DNA of 64,000 nt. Origin: Odobenus rosmarus divergens. Lineage: Eukaryota > Chordata > Mammalia > Carnivora > Odobenidae. Shown piece by piece: positions 11,000 to 23,130 of the stretch. A model generated the notes under the pieces. That model was not told the DNA's origin, did no database searches, and saw only the letters and a list, made by a program, of their open reading frames with translations. Made by a program: the position numbers and the translations under genes. Location of the stretch: positions 135,214-199,213 of the forward strand of contig NW_004451506.1 in assembly GCF_000321225.1 (NCBI RefSeq), in the 5' to 3' direction. Position 1 is the stretch's first letter. Every line of letters starts with the position of its first letter.

Positions 11000-13352
11000 A
11001 ATACCTAAGTGGGGGTCTCCGCAGATATGTGGGGTTCTCTGTGCACTTTCCTGATACTCTGCTCTATAAGCTCGAGTTGCCTTGGTCTCCCCAACTCAAG
11101 AAATCTGCCAGGGTCTGCCTGAATTACCCTTCCCTGAGCCACTGTCTGGAAACTCCAAAGTCTGTAAAATGGCGTAATCATGCAGCCATCTCTTAGGGAT
11201 CACTGTCTTTTTTTGCCTAATGCCTGGTGTCTTAACAATCACTGTTTTATATATAGATGTTCTTATTTCAGGTGGGAGGGTCAATCTGGCCTCTATTAGT
11301 CCATCTTGAAAGAAGAAATATTTTTTTTTAACTTCTGCCTTGTCAGGGATCCCTTTCAGTTTCTGCCTTGTCTAACAGCCAATCTTTGCTTAGTTCCTGA
11401 TATTGAAAATCTAACTTAACCACCGTTAAGCACAGTACTCATACCATCTACATCTAGCAGCCAGTAAGAGAAGAAAAGAAACTAGTTATGTTTCTTAATT
11501 TTTATTCTGTACATTTCCACACAATTCACAATACAGAAAAAGTGTCCAAAAAGTAACTGTAACTAGTCAATTTCGTTTTCAGAGATTAGTTCAGTCTCCC
11601 AAATTAATTCCGTTGAAAATCTCTGTAGAGCAACACAGTGATCAAGATACTTTATATAAATAGGAAATGCAAGAAAATTAGGGAAAAATACTTTATGACT
11701 TTGTTACAAAAAAAACTCCATTCTTCCCTTCCCCCCTCCCCCCCTCCATTTCATATTCTCTGGATCCCACTTCACCTGGAAATAAAACTTCATCAACTTA
11801 CTGCCACAGCTGCTTTTTTTTTTTTTTTTTTTGGATTCCACCTGCCAGCTGGCAGCTTTGCAAAAGCATGGCTCTGGGATGTGATAGGGCAGAATCAGAA
11901 ATCATGAAAGAGCCCTTTATAATGTGACTGCAACCCTTCATACAGATGTAGACTCTGAGAGTGAACTACCCACAGCCAAGGGTACTCTGGGTGCCTAAGA
12001 ATCTTTTCCCACTCAGAAATCACATTCAGCGAAATATATTCATTTGTATGGAACTGAGATTGTCCTCTGTTCCTTAACTCTTTACAGGAATGGTTTGCCC
12101 CACTTTCAATCAGCTGTGATCCATATTATATTCAGATTCATGGTTGTCACTTAACCATTGGTAATAAATAAATAGTAATTAAAAAAAGACTAGCTAACCT
12201 TTACTGAGACTAATTCAGACTCTACCTTCTCAAAGATGTGAGTTGCAAAATATTCTATTGTGCTAGAATATTTTGTCTATGAAAGTTCTCAATCTCATTT
12301 CCCAGAATAGCAAGAAACCCACACTTCCCAGCCCACAATCAGGATGTTAGCAAGGATAGAACCGAGTTCTAATCGCATTGGAAATTAGGCATGTGGTCAG
12401 AGCCTCAGTCCAGCCAATAAGGAATGGAGGGCAGGGGATGAAAAATTGAAGAGTTAATAAAACCCAAAAGGTCAGGAATTATTTGGATTCCTTATACAAG
12501 GTGCAGTAAGTATCAAAGCTGGATAGTATCTTAAAAATGATAAATCTCACCAACATATCTCACAGAGTTACCCATAAATTTAAAACAAAATATAGGGTAA
12601 ACCAATTTAGAGCTGTCATTTGTTTATTTTTACAAAAGACAATTTGTAAACATCTCCTATTCTATAATTTTAAGAAGAAAGGTTATATGTAACCCCCCAA
12701 ATAAAAAAAAAAGTTAGTCTTTGAATTTTTAAGGATTGAATATATTTAGACTTATGAAAAAACCCTAAGTTGTCCTTATTTCTCTCAAATTTTACCATAT
12801 AGCATCACAAGTCTGTGGACAGGTCTAACCTCCTATAAACACGTAGAGAAACTCCTTCAACAAACAACCCAGTCCTGAGGAAAGCTCTATTAAATAGTTC
12901 TATTATAGGAACTTTCTCCTCCCCTAAATTCCACACATAATTCTTCTAAGCTGCATAGATTGAAAATTTCATGATATTCCTTGAAGCCACTTTGAACAAG
13001 TTCAATCTTTTTCTACATCTTCTGAATTTGCTTTTCATGAGGATCAAAGTTTGCTGAGGGTATATATTATTTATGTGTGGGTTGTCATGGCAATTTGTGT
13101 GAAGACTGGAGCCTTATTATTGTACTACTCTTGAGAATCTTTTTTGCTCATATCTCTGCTCTTCCTTTACCTTCAGGGGCAAGAGGTGGGGGAGAAGGTG
13201 GAGTGGGAGCATTTTCTGAGCAAGAATCCAGATAAGAGTCCATTTTTTAAGACTATCTCAATGGTGCCTTCCATCAAGCCAACCTGAAATCTAGGAACTC
13301 AGGTCTTATTATGGAAGAAAGGGAGGACAGGCAATTTAAACTATAGTCCACA
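11000..13352. other. Gene-free flank, unique AT-rich sequence
   Basis: No exon or RNA gene was recognised. The stretch has a 20-base T run (about 11813-11832), a perfect 12-bp inverted repeat at 12246-12275 and otherwise unremarkable sequence. Any repeats here are too diverged to name by eye. Confidence 0.5.
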
Positions 13353-13567
13353 GGACCCGTGGGTGGCTCAGTCAGTTAAGCGTGGGACTCTTGGTTCGAC
13401 TGGAGTCGTGATCTCATGGGTTGTGGGACTAAGCCCCACATCAGGCTCCTCACTCAGCGGGGAGTCTGCTTGAAAGATTCTCTCCCTCTGCCCCTCCCCC
13501 AACTCATGCACGCATGCTCTAAAAATAAATAAATCTTTAAAAAAGATTTTAAAAATGGGCTTAAAAA
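13353..13567 (+). mobile_element. CAN-SINE (SINEC) with perfect target-site duplication
   Basis: Head 'gggtggctcagtcagttaag', then 'gactggagtcgtgatctcat', a CT-rich middle with 'catgcacgcatgctctaaaa' and an A-rich tail containing 'aaataaataaatcttt'. The 15-base sequence 'aaactatagtccaca' occurs at 13338-13352 and again at 13568-13582, which fixes both ends. The head has diverged from the usual consensus. Confidence 0.95.
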
Positions 13568-13875
13568 AAACTATAGTCCACAAACATTATAGCAACACTA
13601 GTCTAGTGATATAAGATTAAGTCCTACTTAATGGCAATAAGTTATAAAAACTGTCTCTATGCCTCTTTACCAGAAAATAGAGATCTTCTGCCCCTTCTCT
13701 AAGTCCCAGCCACAACCACATACCCCAAACAACAAATGGGTAGAAAGTAGGAAAATGAGCACTAGATCCTTTTTTTTTTTCCTCTTTAATTATTGAACCT
13801 GTGACTGTTCTGCCTTAGTAGAAACACATATCTTACTCAGGAGATTTGGAAATTGGCTAGCAACAGACAAAGAGA

Positions 13876-13902
13876 GTTGTGTGTGTGTGTGTGTGTGTGT
13901 GC
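13876..13902 (+). repeat. TG microsatellite
   Basis: About a dozen TG units, with a degenerate continuation ('gcatgcgtgtgcaaacgtgc') to about 13920. Confidence 0.9.
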
Positions 13903-16389
13903 ATGCGTGTGCAAACGTGCAGGTGTGTATGTAAGCAAAGCAAATTGTTTTAGGGTCATGAAATACCTGCTTCTCAATGATCTGGGATATATTTGCAATG
14001 GTCGGTGTTTTTACAAAAAAGCTTTAATTGCCATCTACATGGCAGGAACCTAGAGAGGCTTAGGGTTCTAAATGAGTTCTGCTTGTATCCAAAATCACAG
14101 AAATCCAAAACTAGAGAACATCACCGAAGTCTTTTAGTCTAAGCTTCCTCACAGTTAAGGAAGGGCTTTTTCCTGTTCCCTCATTTGGTTAATTTTCACT
14201 GAAATACTAGAAAAAAACCCTAGCTACAGTAAGTCACTTTGTTTTTCAGAAAGCCCCATCCATTTTTCTGGATGTAATGTTTAGGGAAAAAAAGAAATCC
14301 TACTAGAATAAAGCCACCTCCTTTTCATTTCTGTTCTGAACTCTTCTGTCCTTGCTTTCTTCTGCAGATTGTCTGCCCTAGAGAACTTGAATCTCACCAT
14401 TCTACTTCACCCGTCTCCTCCAAACATTTCTGTTTCTGATCTTTGTCCTCTTTCCAGATCAAACATCCTTCTTCCACACAGTCACTGATCTGTCCGTCGA
14501 GGTGCCTTATAAAAGATGCGAGCAGGAATTGAAGAATCTCTCTGGTCTGCTTATTCTTCCCATATCAAGGTCAACAGAACTTCCCACAGGTGTATCAGAC
14601 CTCTGTGTACGTGACGGTAGGACAGACATAGCTTTGCATGCCCACCCGCTTAGAGCAAAGAGATCTTGAATGGCAAGCCCATTTTCAACACTTTTTGGTA
14701 CAGAATTCTAAAATATCATTCCAGTAGTGACTTCCAAGGAGAGAAGACAATACTAACATTTTTAAATGTTGAGCCTCATAGAGAAACCAGGAAGTCATCC
14801 TCAGTATTAGCTTCTCGTGAAATCCCCCCCAGCACCAAAACATTTGACCTTTTTCCCCTTGAACTTTGCCCAACCTGATAAGCTTCTGATAGCAAAAACT
14901 CTGATTTTTAACTTCATATTTTCCCTCAGTTCTACCCAACTCTTACTGTGGGATACTAAGTCATTATCTTTTCAAGGAGGCACCTTCTAAATTATGGAAA
15001 TCTGCATGATGTAAAACAGCAGTGAAGGCAAGGGTGGGAAACTGTTTACTTAGCCAACATCTACCGTGGACGTGTTAGTCTGCAATATGTAGAGATGTCA
15101 GTTCTGGCGGCATTTCTACCATTTACTATATGAACCTGCGCAAGTTGAATACACTGTGTTGAGATTTGGTTTATTCATCTAAAATGATCTGCATGATCCA
15201 CCTCATGGATTTGTACCAAAGCTCAAAGCTGTCACAAGGGTACTGAAATGTTAAAACACTAAAATTTTAAAAATTACTGAAATTGTAATAAACAGTATAA
15301 TAACAGTAAGCAGTATACATTCGAGGTGTTTAAACTATTTTCTATTGAAAGCTGCGTTTCACTAAAAGATTGAGAAGTAAGATCGTTTCAGTTGTTCCCA
15401 CCACGAAGGGATCCCTTTCAGATGCCATTTGGCTCAAAATATGAAAACTCTGGAAAACATTCAGAATCATCACTTATCTCCATGGGTGAGTGCTCCCTAG
15501 CAGTTATCATGCCTGCCGCAGAAGCAAAGCCATTTTCCATGATTGCCTTTTGTGTCTGTTACTTGGATCCCAAATACCTTTTAGGCAAAATTTTCTTCTG
15601 TGGTTACAGATTACATTTAATTGTGAGAATATCAAAAACCGAATTCCAGTATGACTTAAGAATGCCTAAGAATATTCATCAAAATCCATGATGCTTCCAG
15701 AAGCATTTTGGAGTAAGTTAGACCCCTTAGTATGTTTGCTTTGCACTATCTCTTAAATTCAGGCTTAGTTGGTTTAAAATTTTTTTAATGATAACCAAAA
15801 GTCATTCTCTCCCAGAGTTTTCCTCTCAATGTGGTGTTTTAAAGATTGAAAATCAAGATTTTCATAAATTTAAAAAATGAAGTCCTGCCATTCATCATTA
15901 AAAAAAAAACAAAAACAAAACTTCAAAAACTCACAGCATCTGAGTCCAGCCCCTTGGATAAAGGTCCCTAATCATAGCATCCTTCCAGGTGGTCAGGAAG
16001 CCCCTGTTCAAACAGTCCCACGGGCTGAACACATGGAATTCTGTAAGGGTGCCTGCTCCACTATTGGACAATATTTATACTTCATTGTTGTATTCAGTCA
16101 AAACCCACTGCAAATTTTGCCTATTGCTTCTAGTTCTGTCCTTGAGAAATAGCATGAGTTTTAGCTCTCATTTGAGTTGTATTTCTGTCTCATCTTAAAG
16201 TCTTGGTCGCAAATACCTTTGGAAGAACAGGACCAAGACTCTCAGGAAAAGGAAATGCAAAATATCACTTCTTTCATATTCATATTCTCATTTCATATAT
16301 CATAGAGCCCAAACATTGCTGGCTGAAGAGTGACTGGCACGATAAAGGCCTGATAGATTCCCCAGTGCACGCTTCCCTGGTACCATGTG

Positions 16390-16490
16390 CATTTCCCCTA
16401 GGTTGCCAGCTCTGTGAAGTCAAGAGTTTTGGCTCTTGCATTCATTCTTAGATCCTTAGCATGTTGCCAGCATCAGAGTAAGGGATAAAT
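16390..16490 (+). mobile_element. L2-like LINE tail
   Basis: The order 'ccagctctgtgaagtcaaga', 'tcttgcattcattcttagat', 'ccttagcatgttgccagcat' then 'aagggataaat' mimics the L2 3' end (agctccttgagggcag...catagtaggcgctcaataaa). It is strongly diverged. Confidence 0.45.
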
Positions 16491-18089
16491 TTTTTTAATA
16501 TAAATGATTAAATATATGAATGTATGCTTGACTCATGAACATATGATTGCATGCAGAATGCCTGAATACATATATAGACTCTGGAATCTGTCTACTATGA
16601 GGATACCATTCAATATTCAAATCTCTACTTCAAATGACAATGCTTCAACAGCCTAAGAATTATTTTTTCTGCTTTCTTTTTGGGACCAGGTCAGTGCTAT
16701 GTGTCCTGGGAGAGCAGGTTTTCCAAGGGCACTCCTCCTTGCTTAGTTCCTATTTTTAGGCTTCTCAGTAAACTGTGGGGAGACAGCCCAAAATCCATGG
16801 ATGGCCACTAGGGGTATAACACGTATCTAATCCAGTCATCTAGGTGACTTAGGGGAGTACATGGTTTACGTCACCGGATGTGGAAGAAGCTGCCATGATT
16901 GTGGATACCCACGGTGGAACTGAGACAGACGTGTGCTAAACCTCTATGGCAGATGGCTTCTCAGAATAAGGCATGTTGTAACTCTGTAAGATGATCAAAG
17001 TCAGTGGACATCTATTTGTCCTTCAGGCAAAATGGATACTTGTCTCAGAGGGTAATTTCATTCTGATACGTTCTGAGCAGAATACCTGGGGAAGATTTGG
17101 GTGTCTGTATGACAAAATGACTGAAGGTGGTGGTTGAAAGTCCAGGAGGACTCTTGTGATGGTCAGAAACTGGAGGGACTAAAGATGAGTCAAGACCAGG
17201 ACACAGAAAGGGACGGGGCCAAAGTCCATCTGAGAGACCAGACAGAGAAAAAAACTGCAGCAATCAGCTGAACATGGAATTCAGAGAATGAGAAAGTAGA
17301 ACAGATTCAGAGAAGGTTCTAATGAGACCTGGGCAGAAATGATTTTATACAAATAAATGTTAAAAATCAGAAAAGTCTCTCATTTAATAGTCTCTCATTT
17401 TTTCTTACCTAAACTGAAAATAATCCATTTAAGTAGAGCAATTAGTTTTATTTGATGGCTATGATGCGTCATTTCAACAATGATCTATCTTATTTTTAAA
17501 CAGTAAAACTGAATAAAAGATGGTGCTGTTTGCAGTGATTTTCATGAGCTACTCCTACTGGAAGGAAGCCAAGCTCCTCAGACCCCAGCCCATACCCAAG
17601 TTCCTACACCTTCCTGGCAGCAGCTTGCCCTCATTAAATATCATTAGGCAATGTATGGAGTGTTAGCCCTGCAAACTCAGCCTTGTAAAATGGAATGAGC
17701 ATGACAGAGAAAGAAACTCTCCATCTGTGATGCAAAAATAGCACAGACAAGTCTCTGGGCTCAGGTAGGTCTCATGCTTCATGGAAGGTAACATAAAAAA
17801 TTATAAGACCTCTTGGTCATGGATTTTATGACACAGGCAATAGCAAAGACCATGTGTAATTGGAGTGGCTGCAATAAGGGAACTGAACTTAGCAGCAGTA
17901 AAAACAACAAAGAATAAATGAAAAATTCCTGTTAGCCTGTCTTTGCCTGTTGGTGTTAACTATACACAGAGAGATGATTAGCATGCCTCTAAAATGTTTT
18001 GTCTACTGGAAATCTATGCAATAACGTATGTATATATATTATATATTTGTATATTATGTATACAAATAAATACATTTCTATATGTGTGT

Positions 18090-18300
18090 GGGGGTGCTGT
18101 GTGCACAGAGTCTTTCTGACATAACATACAAGCAACAAAGCTGATCAGTGTTAACACTGTTTATCTCTGGGGTGTGGGACTCAGGCCACTACACGAGCAC
18201 AGAGGAACATCTTGACCTTGCCTGTGATTCTCATCTGTGCTATTAGAACTTTTTTTTTTTTAATAAAAAGCATGTTCTATCTTTATGATAAAAAAATCTA
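18090..18300 (+). mobile_element. Old L1 3'-UTR fossil
   Basis: 'cactgtttatctctggggtg', 'tgtgggactcaggccactac' and the terminal 'aataaaaagcatgttctatc' followed by A-rich sequence correspond to the well-known L1M-type 3' UTR motif (ggttatctctgggtggtggga ... catgtattacttttataatc). Confidence 0.55.
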
Positions 18301-20756
18301 AATATGTGAAATAAAATTGACATGTAAAAAATTAAAACTGCTGCCCCACATATTATAAAACATGGATATTATGAGAAGTCTAGGAAATACATTTCAGAAA
18401 TCCTTTAGGCAAAGAAATGGTTACAAGGTCCAAATGCAAACTGCCTGTTGAGTATCTCCCAGTGCAAACACATCTGCCTAATTGCTAAGGCCAGCTACTA
18501 TGATGGGCTAGGGGGGGCTGTCACTAATGTCATGGCTGTGTACTTGCCAGCTAAATTCTCTTCTTCAGAAATTGCATGGGTTTTAGGTTATAGCCTCCAT
18601 AGAGGTAACCAGAACTCTCAAAGTGAGATTTGCGGCCATGGTATTTACTTCCTTCTTGGCTTCTGGTTTTTTTAAACAGTCCTCGAATGTGATAAAGCAC
18701 AGCCCCAACTAGGTGAAGCTGGGTTCTAAACTGGGTTCTATTTCATTAAATGTGTACTCCTGGAATATAGGGCTCTGAAAATGACTACCTTTAAGGTTCT
18801 CTCATGTGGTCTTGTAATAACTCTCCATTTTTCATACCCCTCCCTGTCAACCGAACCCACAAATGGAATCCCAGAGCAGAGAGCACCAGCCCATGAGGGG
18901 CTCTTCTGAGCCAAACATGGAGGATTGGCAGCTAAGCCAGCCATGCTCCAGTACTGTCCCGGGAGGTTTTGGAGAAAATGGTATTTCTGTGACTATACAG
19001 TTTCATGTCTTTTAAATTAAACGTTTGTGGGTTTAAAGATCCAGACCAGGGCCAGACCATTGGCTTCTACCCTTTCTGATGGCCCATTAAAGGGGAGACT
19101 CTATGCTTGAGCTGAGCTGGAAACTCTTAGAGCATATGGCCTCAGCTCTTTCTGAAGGCCAGGACTGTCCCACACAGTGATCAATTTTAAAAAATGCTAC
19201 AGGAGGTAGGTTTAATATTGAATCCATTAAATATGTAACCGTTCCGTTCATTTTTGATGTCCTTTCCTCGGAAACCCCAAGTCCTGAGGGTGTTTGCTTT
19301 TTCAAAGAGATATTTGCTTGGTTGTTCATGGTTTCCCATCCATAATGTAGAACTTTTTTTTTTTTTTTTTTTGGCTTGGAATGATCTCCAAATGTACCAG
19401 AACCCCTACAGTAGTCATTACCTTATCTATTTTCATACCAGGAATTTACTTGTGACTTCAGTTGGACCTATTTAAATTGGCCTGTAGCCATCTATACCCT
19501 AAGTTTTCTCTGGGCTGCTCTGAAGCATCACAAAGAAATATGAGATGGTAGTTGGTGAAAATAGTCCTTTATCCCAGAAATGGCAGCTGGGTAACTGACT
19601 GTGTGGCCAACTGTTTGGCTTAATCTAGGGAATGGAAGGCACCATTCAAAGCTAGATTCCAGTCTGTTTTAAGGATTATATTTCTGTCATCACAATATCT
19701 CTTTGACAGTCCCACCAACTGAAAGACTCCCAGATGAAGCCCAGTGATTAAATTCTCCTGGAGCCTATTTTTTCCAGTTTCTGGAAACAATCTACTGCCA
19801 TCCTCCTTACCTCCCCATAAAACCCAACAGATAATTCCATTTCTAAGACTGATAGATGGAAATAAATTACTCATAACCAACCTATTCTCCCCCCGCTGGA
19901 AATAACACCAGTAATTTGATTTTGAAAAGGCTAGGGAGGTGCTTCCTCTCCACCCACAGAGAAGCTATTCCTCCTTAATACAGTACTCATATCTGTCCTC
20001 TCAAAATGATAGGTGACCAAAATGCAATTCAGGTAAGCAGTGTGTCACCACTGGACCTTTAAAGTAAATGCAGAAATACGATCATTTATGTGTTCACATG
20101 CAGAGACACCAGGGAAGCACTTTGCTTGTGTCTAAGAGCAAAATGGAAGAAAGCTCAGAAGACCTCAGCTTTAGTCGGAAACAACTTTGGATCACCCACT
20201 TGTGTTTCTGACTCCTATCCACGTCAAGTAGACCTCTTCACTGAAAGTTAGGAGCCTTTTCCTCCTGCTCTTTTAGTTATCACAGAGTCCCTACTAGAGG
20301 GACCTGTAAGTACCAACTGATCCGTGGCAGGATTCGAAGTTGTAATTCCAACGCCAGAGACACATTTCTGGCTCAGCTCCCACAGTGGTTTTGTACTAAG
20401 AATTTCCTGGTAGGGGGAAACGGAGAAAAGATTAGACAACCCCGTACGTAAGAAGTGGGGTTACAGTGCTGTCAGGTACAATCTTGGGACCTGACAAGTA
20501 AAAGGTGAGGTGTCCATCGGGAAGATCCAGCCGTCCTGGAAATCCAGCAGTGGAACTCATAAAACAAGGCTTTGTCCTTGGGACAAGGCTTACTCGGGGT
20601 AATGAAAACCAAACACTTAGAAGGAAAACCTAAAATGGGCCCCCTCTCACCACTACACCCAAGAGTCTCTACTTATTAGCCTCTGTGCAACATGCCCGCC
20701 AACTGTTTTCTTGCTTGAGTTATTTTGACATATGTTGCTACTTTTGCATTGGCTGT

Positions 20757-20762
20757 TTTATT
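20757..20762 (-). terminator. DGKI: Candidate DGKI polyadenylation signal AATAAA
   Basis: The plus strand reads TTTATT, giving AATAAA on the sense (minus) strand about 1.0 kb past the DGKI stop. A GT-rich stretch ('gttggcgggcatgttgcac' in sense) lies about 60 bases further on. It is the first canonical hexamer I noticed after the stop. Many such hexamers occur by chance in AT-rich DNA, so it is only a candidate. Confidence 0.25.
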
Positions 20763-21768
20763 TCAAGTCAGTTAGCCTGCTTTCTATTATCACTTGAGAA
20801 AGTCTGGAAGGGAACGCAGTCACAGTGCTCCATTTCCTGGAACCACAGTCCCCACACGTGGTTTTCTGCTCAGCACCTTCAACTGCACTTAAAATCCAGC
20901 GGTTCCACCAAACCAGCCGTGGGCCTTCGTTTAATCCTGTGTTGGTCTCTTATCGTCTACATCGCAGCAAAAGGCAAAGATGGCTACACGTAGGCAGTAT
21001 GGGGCTGTGCAAACAGCCCAAGCTGAACCAGTCCTTCATGGCTATCAGCAACAGCCCCGCCCCCAGGGCCGGGCCCTGGGTCCCCTCCCATGCCACCTCA
21101 CCATACCTTAGAGGTACAGCACACAAGTTGACATTATCCATGTGGCACGTCCCAGCTCCTACAGAATGATAAGGGATGAGAGAGGAGGGCAGGGGAGACA
21201 TGCAAATGGTCACTAACAGTGTCGGTATATTTCATCTTGGAAACAGAAGCGGCTTTACAGTTGTGTTTCTGCAGGACATCCAGAGGGTTTTCAGAGACCT
21301 CCAGCGTGTCTTGTGGTCTTCAAAGACTGAATGTAGAGAGAGCAAATTGTATTTACTTATTTTTTTCTTTTGAATGATGGGTAGTTGCAGTAGAATTGTG
21401 TGGTGCAGAGGAATCGTGAATGCATAGGGGGAGGAGGGAGCAGTGCCATTTGTACGAACATCCTTTGAATCTCGAAAATAAATTATACAGGTGAACACAG
21501 AAGTTCATGCTACTTGCTGGAAGCAATAAGGATCAAATTTTGTGGAATGTGTATTCCACAAATCTCCGGGTACCCTGTCTCTTCCTCAGCGGGCTATCAT
21601 GTTCTGTTGGACATCCTGGTAGCCCTTAATAACTGGTGGCATGGTCTCAGATTCTTGCAGAGAGAGACAGATTTGTGGATTCCATCAGCTTCTTCCAGGG
21701 GAGCTGCCCGATCGCCGGGAGGGCACAGGTGATACACTTGCTCAGGTTCTCTTTGCAATCTACCAGGG
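20763..21768 (-). other. DGKI: Proximal 3' UTR of DGKI (extent uncertain)
   Basis: Sequence immediately after the DGKI stop in transcript direction. No interspersed repeat was recognised in it, which fits a UTR. It contains a perfect 10-bp stem with a 4-base loop at 21539-21562. A variant signal ATTAAA lies at 20930-20935 (plus-strand TTTAAT) and AATAAA at 20757-20762. The left boundary is not established and the UTR may extend further left. Confidence 0.5.
20930..20935 (-). terminator. DGKI: Variant polyadenylation signal ATTAAA candidate
   Basis: Plus-strand TTTAAT is ATTAAA in the DGKI sense, about 0.83 kb after the stop. It is only a hexamer match; the downstream GT-rich element is weaker than that after 20757. 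Confidence 0.15.
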
Positions 21769-21885
21769 TCAAACAGCAGTTTCCAGGTCCTCATGGCCAA
21801 TGATCTTATAGTTCTGGCGGCTTTCTAGGTACGCAGCCAAATCTGGGTCTCCAGCCTGCTGTGCTCTGTCTTGAGGTGTCTTCCC
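21769..21885 (-). CDS. DGKI: DGKI terminal coding exon: ankyrin tail and PDZ ligand
   Basis: This exon encodes the last 38 residues of diacylglycerol kinase iota, a lipid kinase that converts diacylglycerol to phosphatidic acid. The reading begins [20 protein letters not shown], continues [10 protein letters not shown] and ends HEDLETAV followed by TGA (21771-21769). The acceptor is 'caccttttag'-like: sense 'tgtcacctttag' precedes GGG, and the exon begins in phase 0. The first half completes the last ankyrin-type repeat. The final ETAV fits the class I PDZ-ligand pattern (S/T-X-hydrophobic) shared by DGK zeta and iota and known to bind scaffold proteins such as PSD-95 or syntrophins. The sequence is intact and strongly matches the family; the closest alternative, DGKZ, has a clearly different tail before ETAV. 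Confidence 0.97.
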   Translation of the reverse strand, partial: GKTPQDRAQQAGDPDLAAYLESRQNYKIIGHEDLETAV

Positions 21886-22094
21886 CTAAAGGTGACAGTG
21901 GGAAGGAAGGAGACACAAATATGTGGAATGAGATTTATTTTTTTTAAATCACGGAGGTATTCAAAGATTACTCACGAAAGGATTTTTCCATGCTTATGGT
22001 TTTAGAGTAGACAAGACACTTTCAAATCTATTGTCACATTAAACCCATGAGGTAGGTAAGTTCGAGAGAAAGACACGATCGCTTCACAGGTGGG

Positions 22095-22149
22095 GCTGAG
22101 AAAAGGGGGTTCAGAGTAACAGCTGAGGAAAAGGGGGTTCAGAGTAACA
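22095..22149 (+). repeat. Two-copy tandem duplication, about 28 bp
   Basis: 'gctgagaaaagggggttcag' continuing 'agtaaca' (22095-22121) is followed immediately by the same unit with one extra base (22122-22149). Confidence 0.95.
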
Positions 22150-22429
22150 GCAGGAAAGAGTGTGGCACAGTGAGTTTGGGAACCCCAATTCTTTCTGGGA
22201 GAAGGGGGACAGAGATCACTGAAGAGAAAAGTAGGAAGTAGGCTTTCGGATGCCCGATGGCAGACTCTTCCTAGTACACTAAACACCAAACTCTGGGAAG
22301 CAGCAAGCAGAAAATGAGAGGACCAGATGGTTGTAAATGATCTAAAGATGTTTCTTTGCTGGTTTCAAAGTCTTCAGTTAAGATCTCCCAATTCAGAACT
22401 ATCTCATCTCTCCAAAAAGTGAGTTAATT

Positions 22430-23117
22430 TCTGACTACAAAAGTGATGGATGTTGATTAAACTTGGAAAAGCACAAAAGTGTAAGGAAGAAAATAAAAAT
22501 CACCAATAATTCCTATACTACACTAAGATAACTGCTGTTAACCTTCCACAGGGTAGCTATTTTGTCTTTTTCTATGGCTCTACACATAACAATTTTTGTA
22601 AATAGAAAACCATACTATGGGGCACCTGGGTGGCTCAGTCGGTTAAATGTCTGACTTCTGATTTCAGCTCAGGTCATGATCTCAGGGTCATGAGATCGAG
22701 TCCCGTGTTGGGCTCCATGATGAGTGTGGAGTCTGCTTAAGATTCTCTTTCCTTCTCCCTCTGCCCCTCCCCCTGTTTGCATTCTCTCTCTCTCAAAAAA
22801 AAAAAAAAGTCTAAAAAAAAAACCCATACTCTGTTTACATACTATTATATAACACACTTTTTCACTTAACATATCAAAACTTTATGTCATTCAATGTTCT
22901 TCTACATCATCTTAAAGGATTGTATCATTTCTTGCAGCCTACTATAATGCCGTATGCATGTTTATACACACACATGATAATTTTGGAATAAGGTCAACGA
23001 ATAGAATTCAGTAGTAGAAGGAAGGAAGGTCTCCATTCTTTTGAATGCATATAGATATTACATAACGCTCCTTGAAACTTCTAATTTTTGTTGAGTGATA
23101 ATGGCTTTATCTATTTA
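22430..23117 (-). mobile_element. Old L1 3'-UTR fossil, interrupted by a SINE
   Basis: The plus strand reads 'aagaaaataaaaatcaccaa', 'agataactgctgttaacctt', 'tcttctacatcatcttaaag' and 'cctactataatgccgta'. These are reverse-complement landmarks of the common L1M 3' region. A CAN-SINE (22620-22820) splits it and another abuts its right end. Confidence 0.6.
22620..22820 (+). mobile_element. CAN-SINE (SINEC)
   Basis: Head 'ggggcacctgggtggctcag', then 'cagctcaggtcatgatctca', a CT-rich block and an A tail. Flanking copies 'aaaaccatactatg' (22606-22619) and 'aacccatactctg' (22821-22833) are a slightly decayed target-site duplication within an older L1 tail. Confidence 0.95.
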
Positions 23118-23130
23118 AAAAGTAATATAA

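Larger units (their letters stand above)
13921..20700. other. Gene-free proximal 3' flank of DGKI
   Basis: No coding exon was recognised. Contents include MIR-like pieces (about 15118-15210), an L2-like tail (16390-16490), an L1 3'-UTR fossil (18090-18300), a TA-rich tract near 18.03 kb and a T run at about 19350-19372. Part of the right end could still be DGKI 3' UTR if the transcript uses a distal polyadenylation site; the sequence alone does not tell. Confidence 0.5.

Noticed and set aside
10675..11196. Open frames with Arg/Glu and Ser/Leu repeats
   Set aside because: They overlap the CT/CA microsatellite and show no coding signal.
1..20700. Possible first exon or promoter of the neighbouring gene PTN
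   Set aside because: In human, PTN lies tens of kilobases beyond the DGKI 3' end. No CpG island, PTN-like signal peptide or exon was recognised here.
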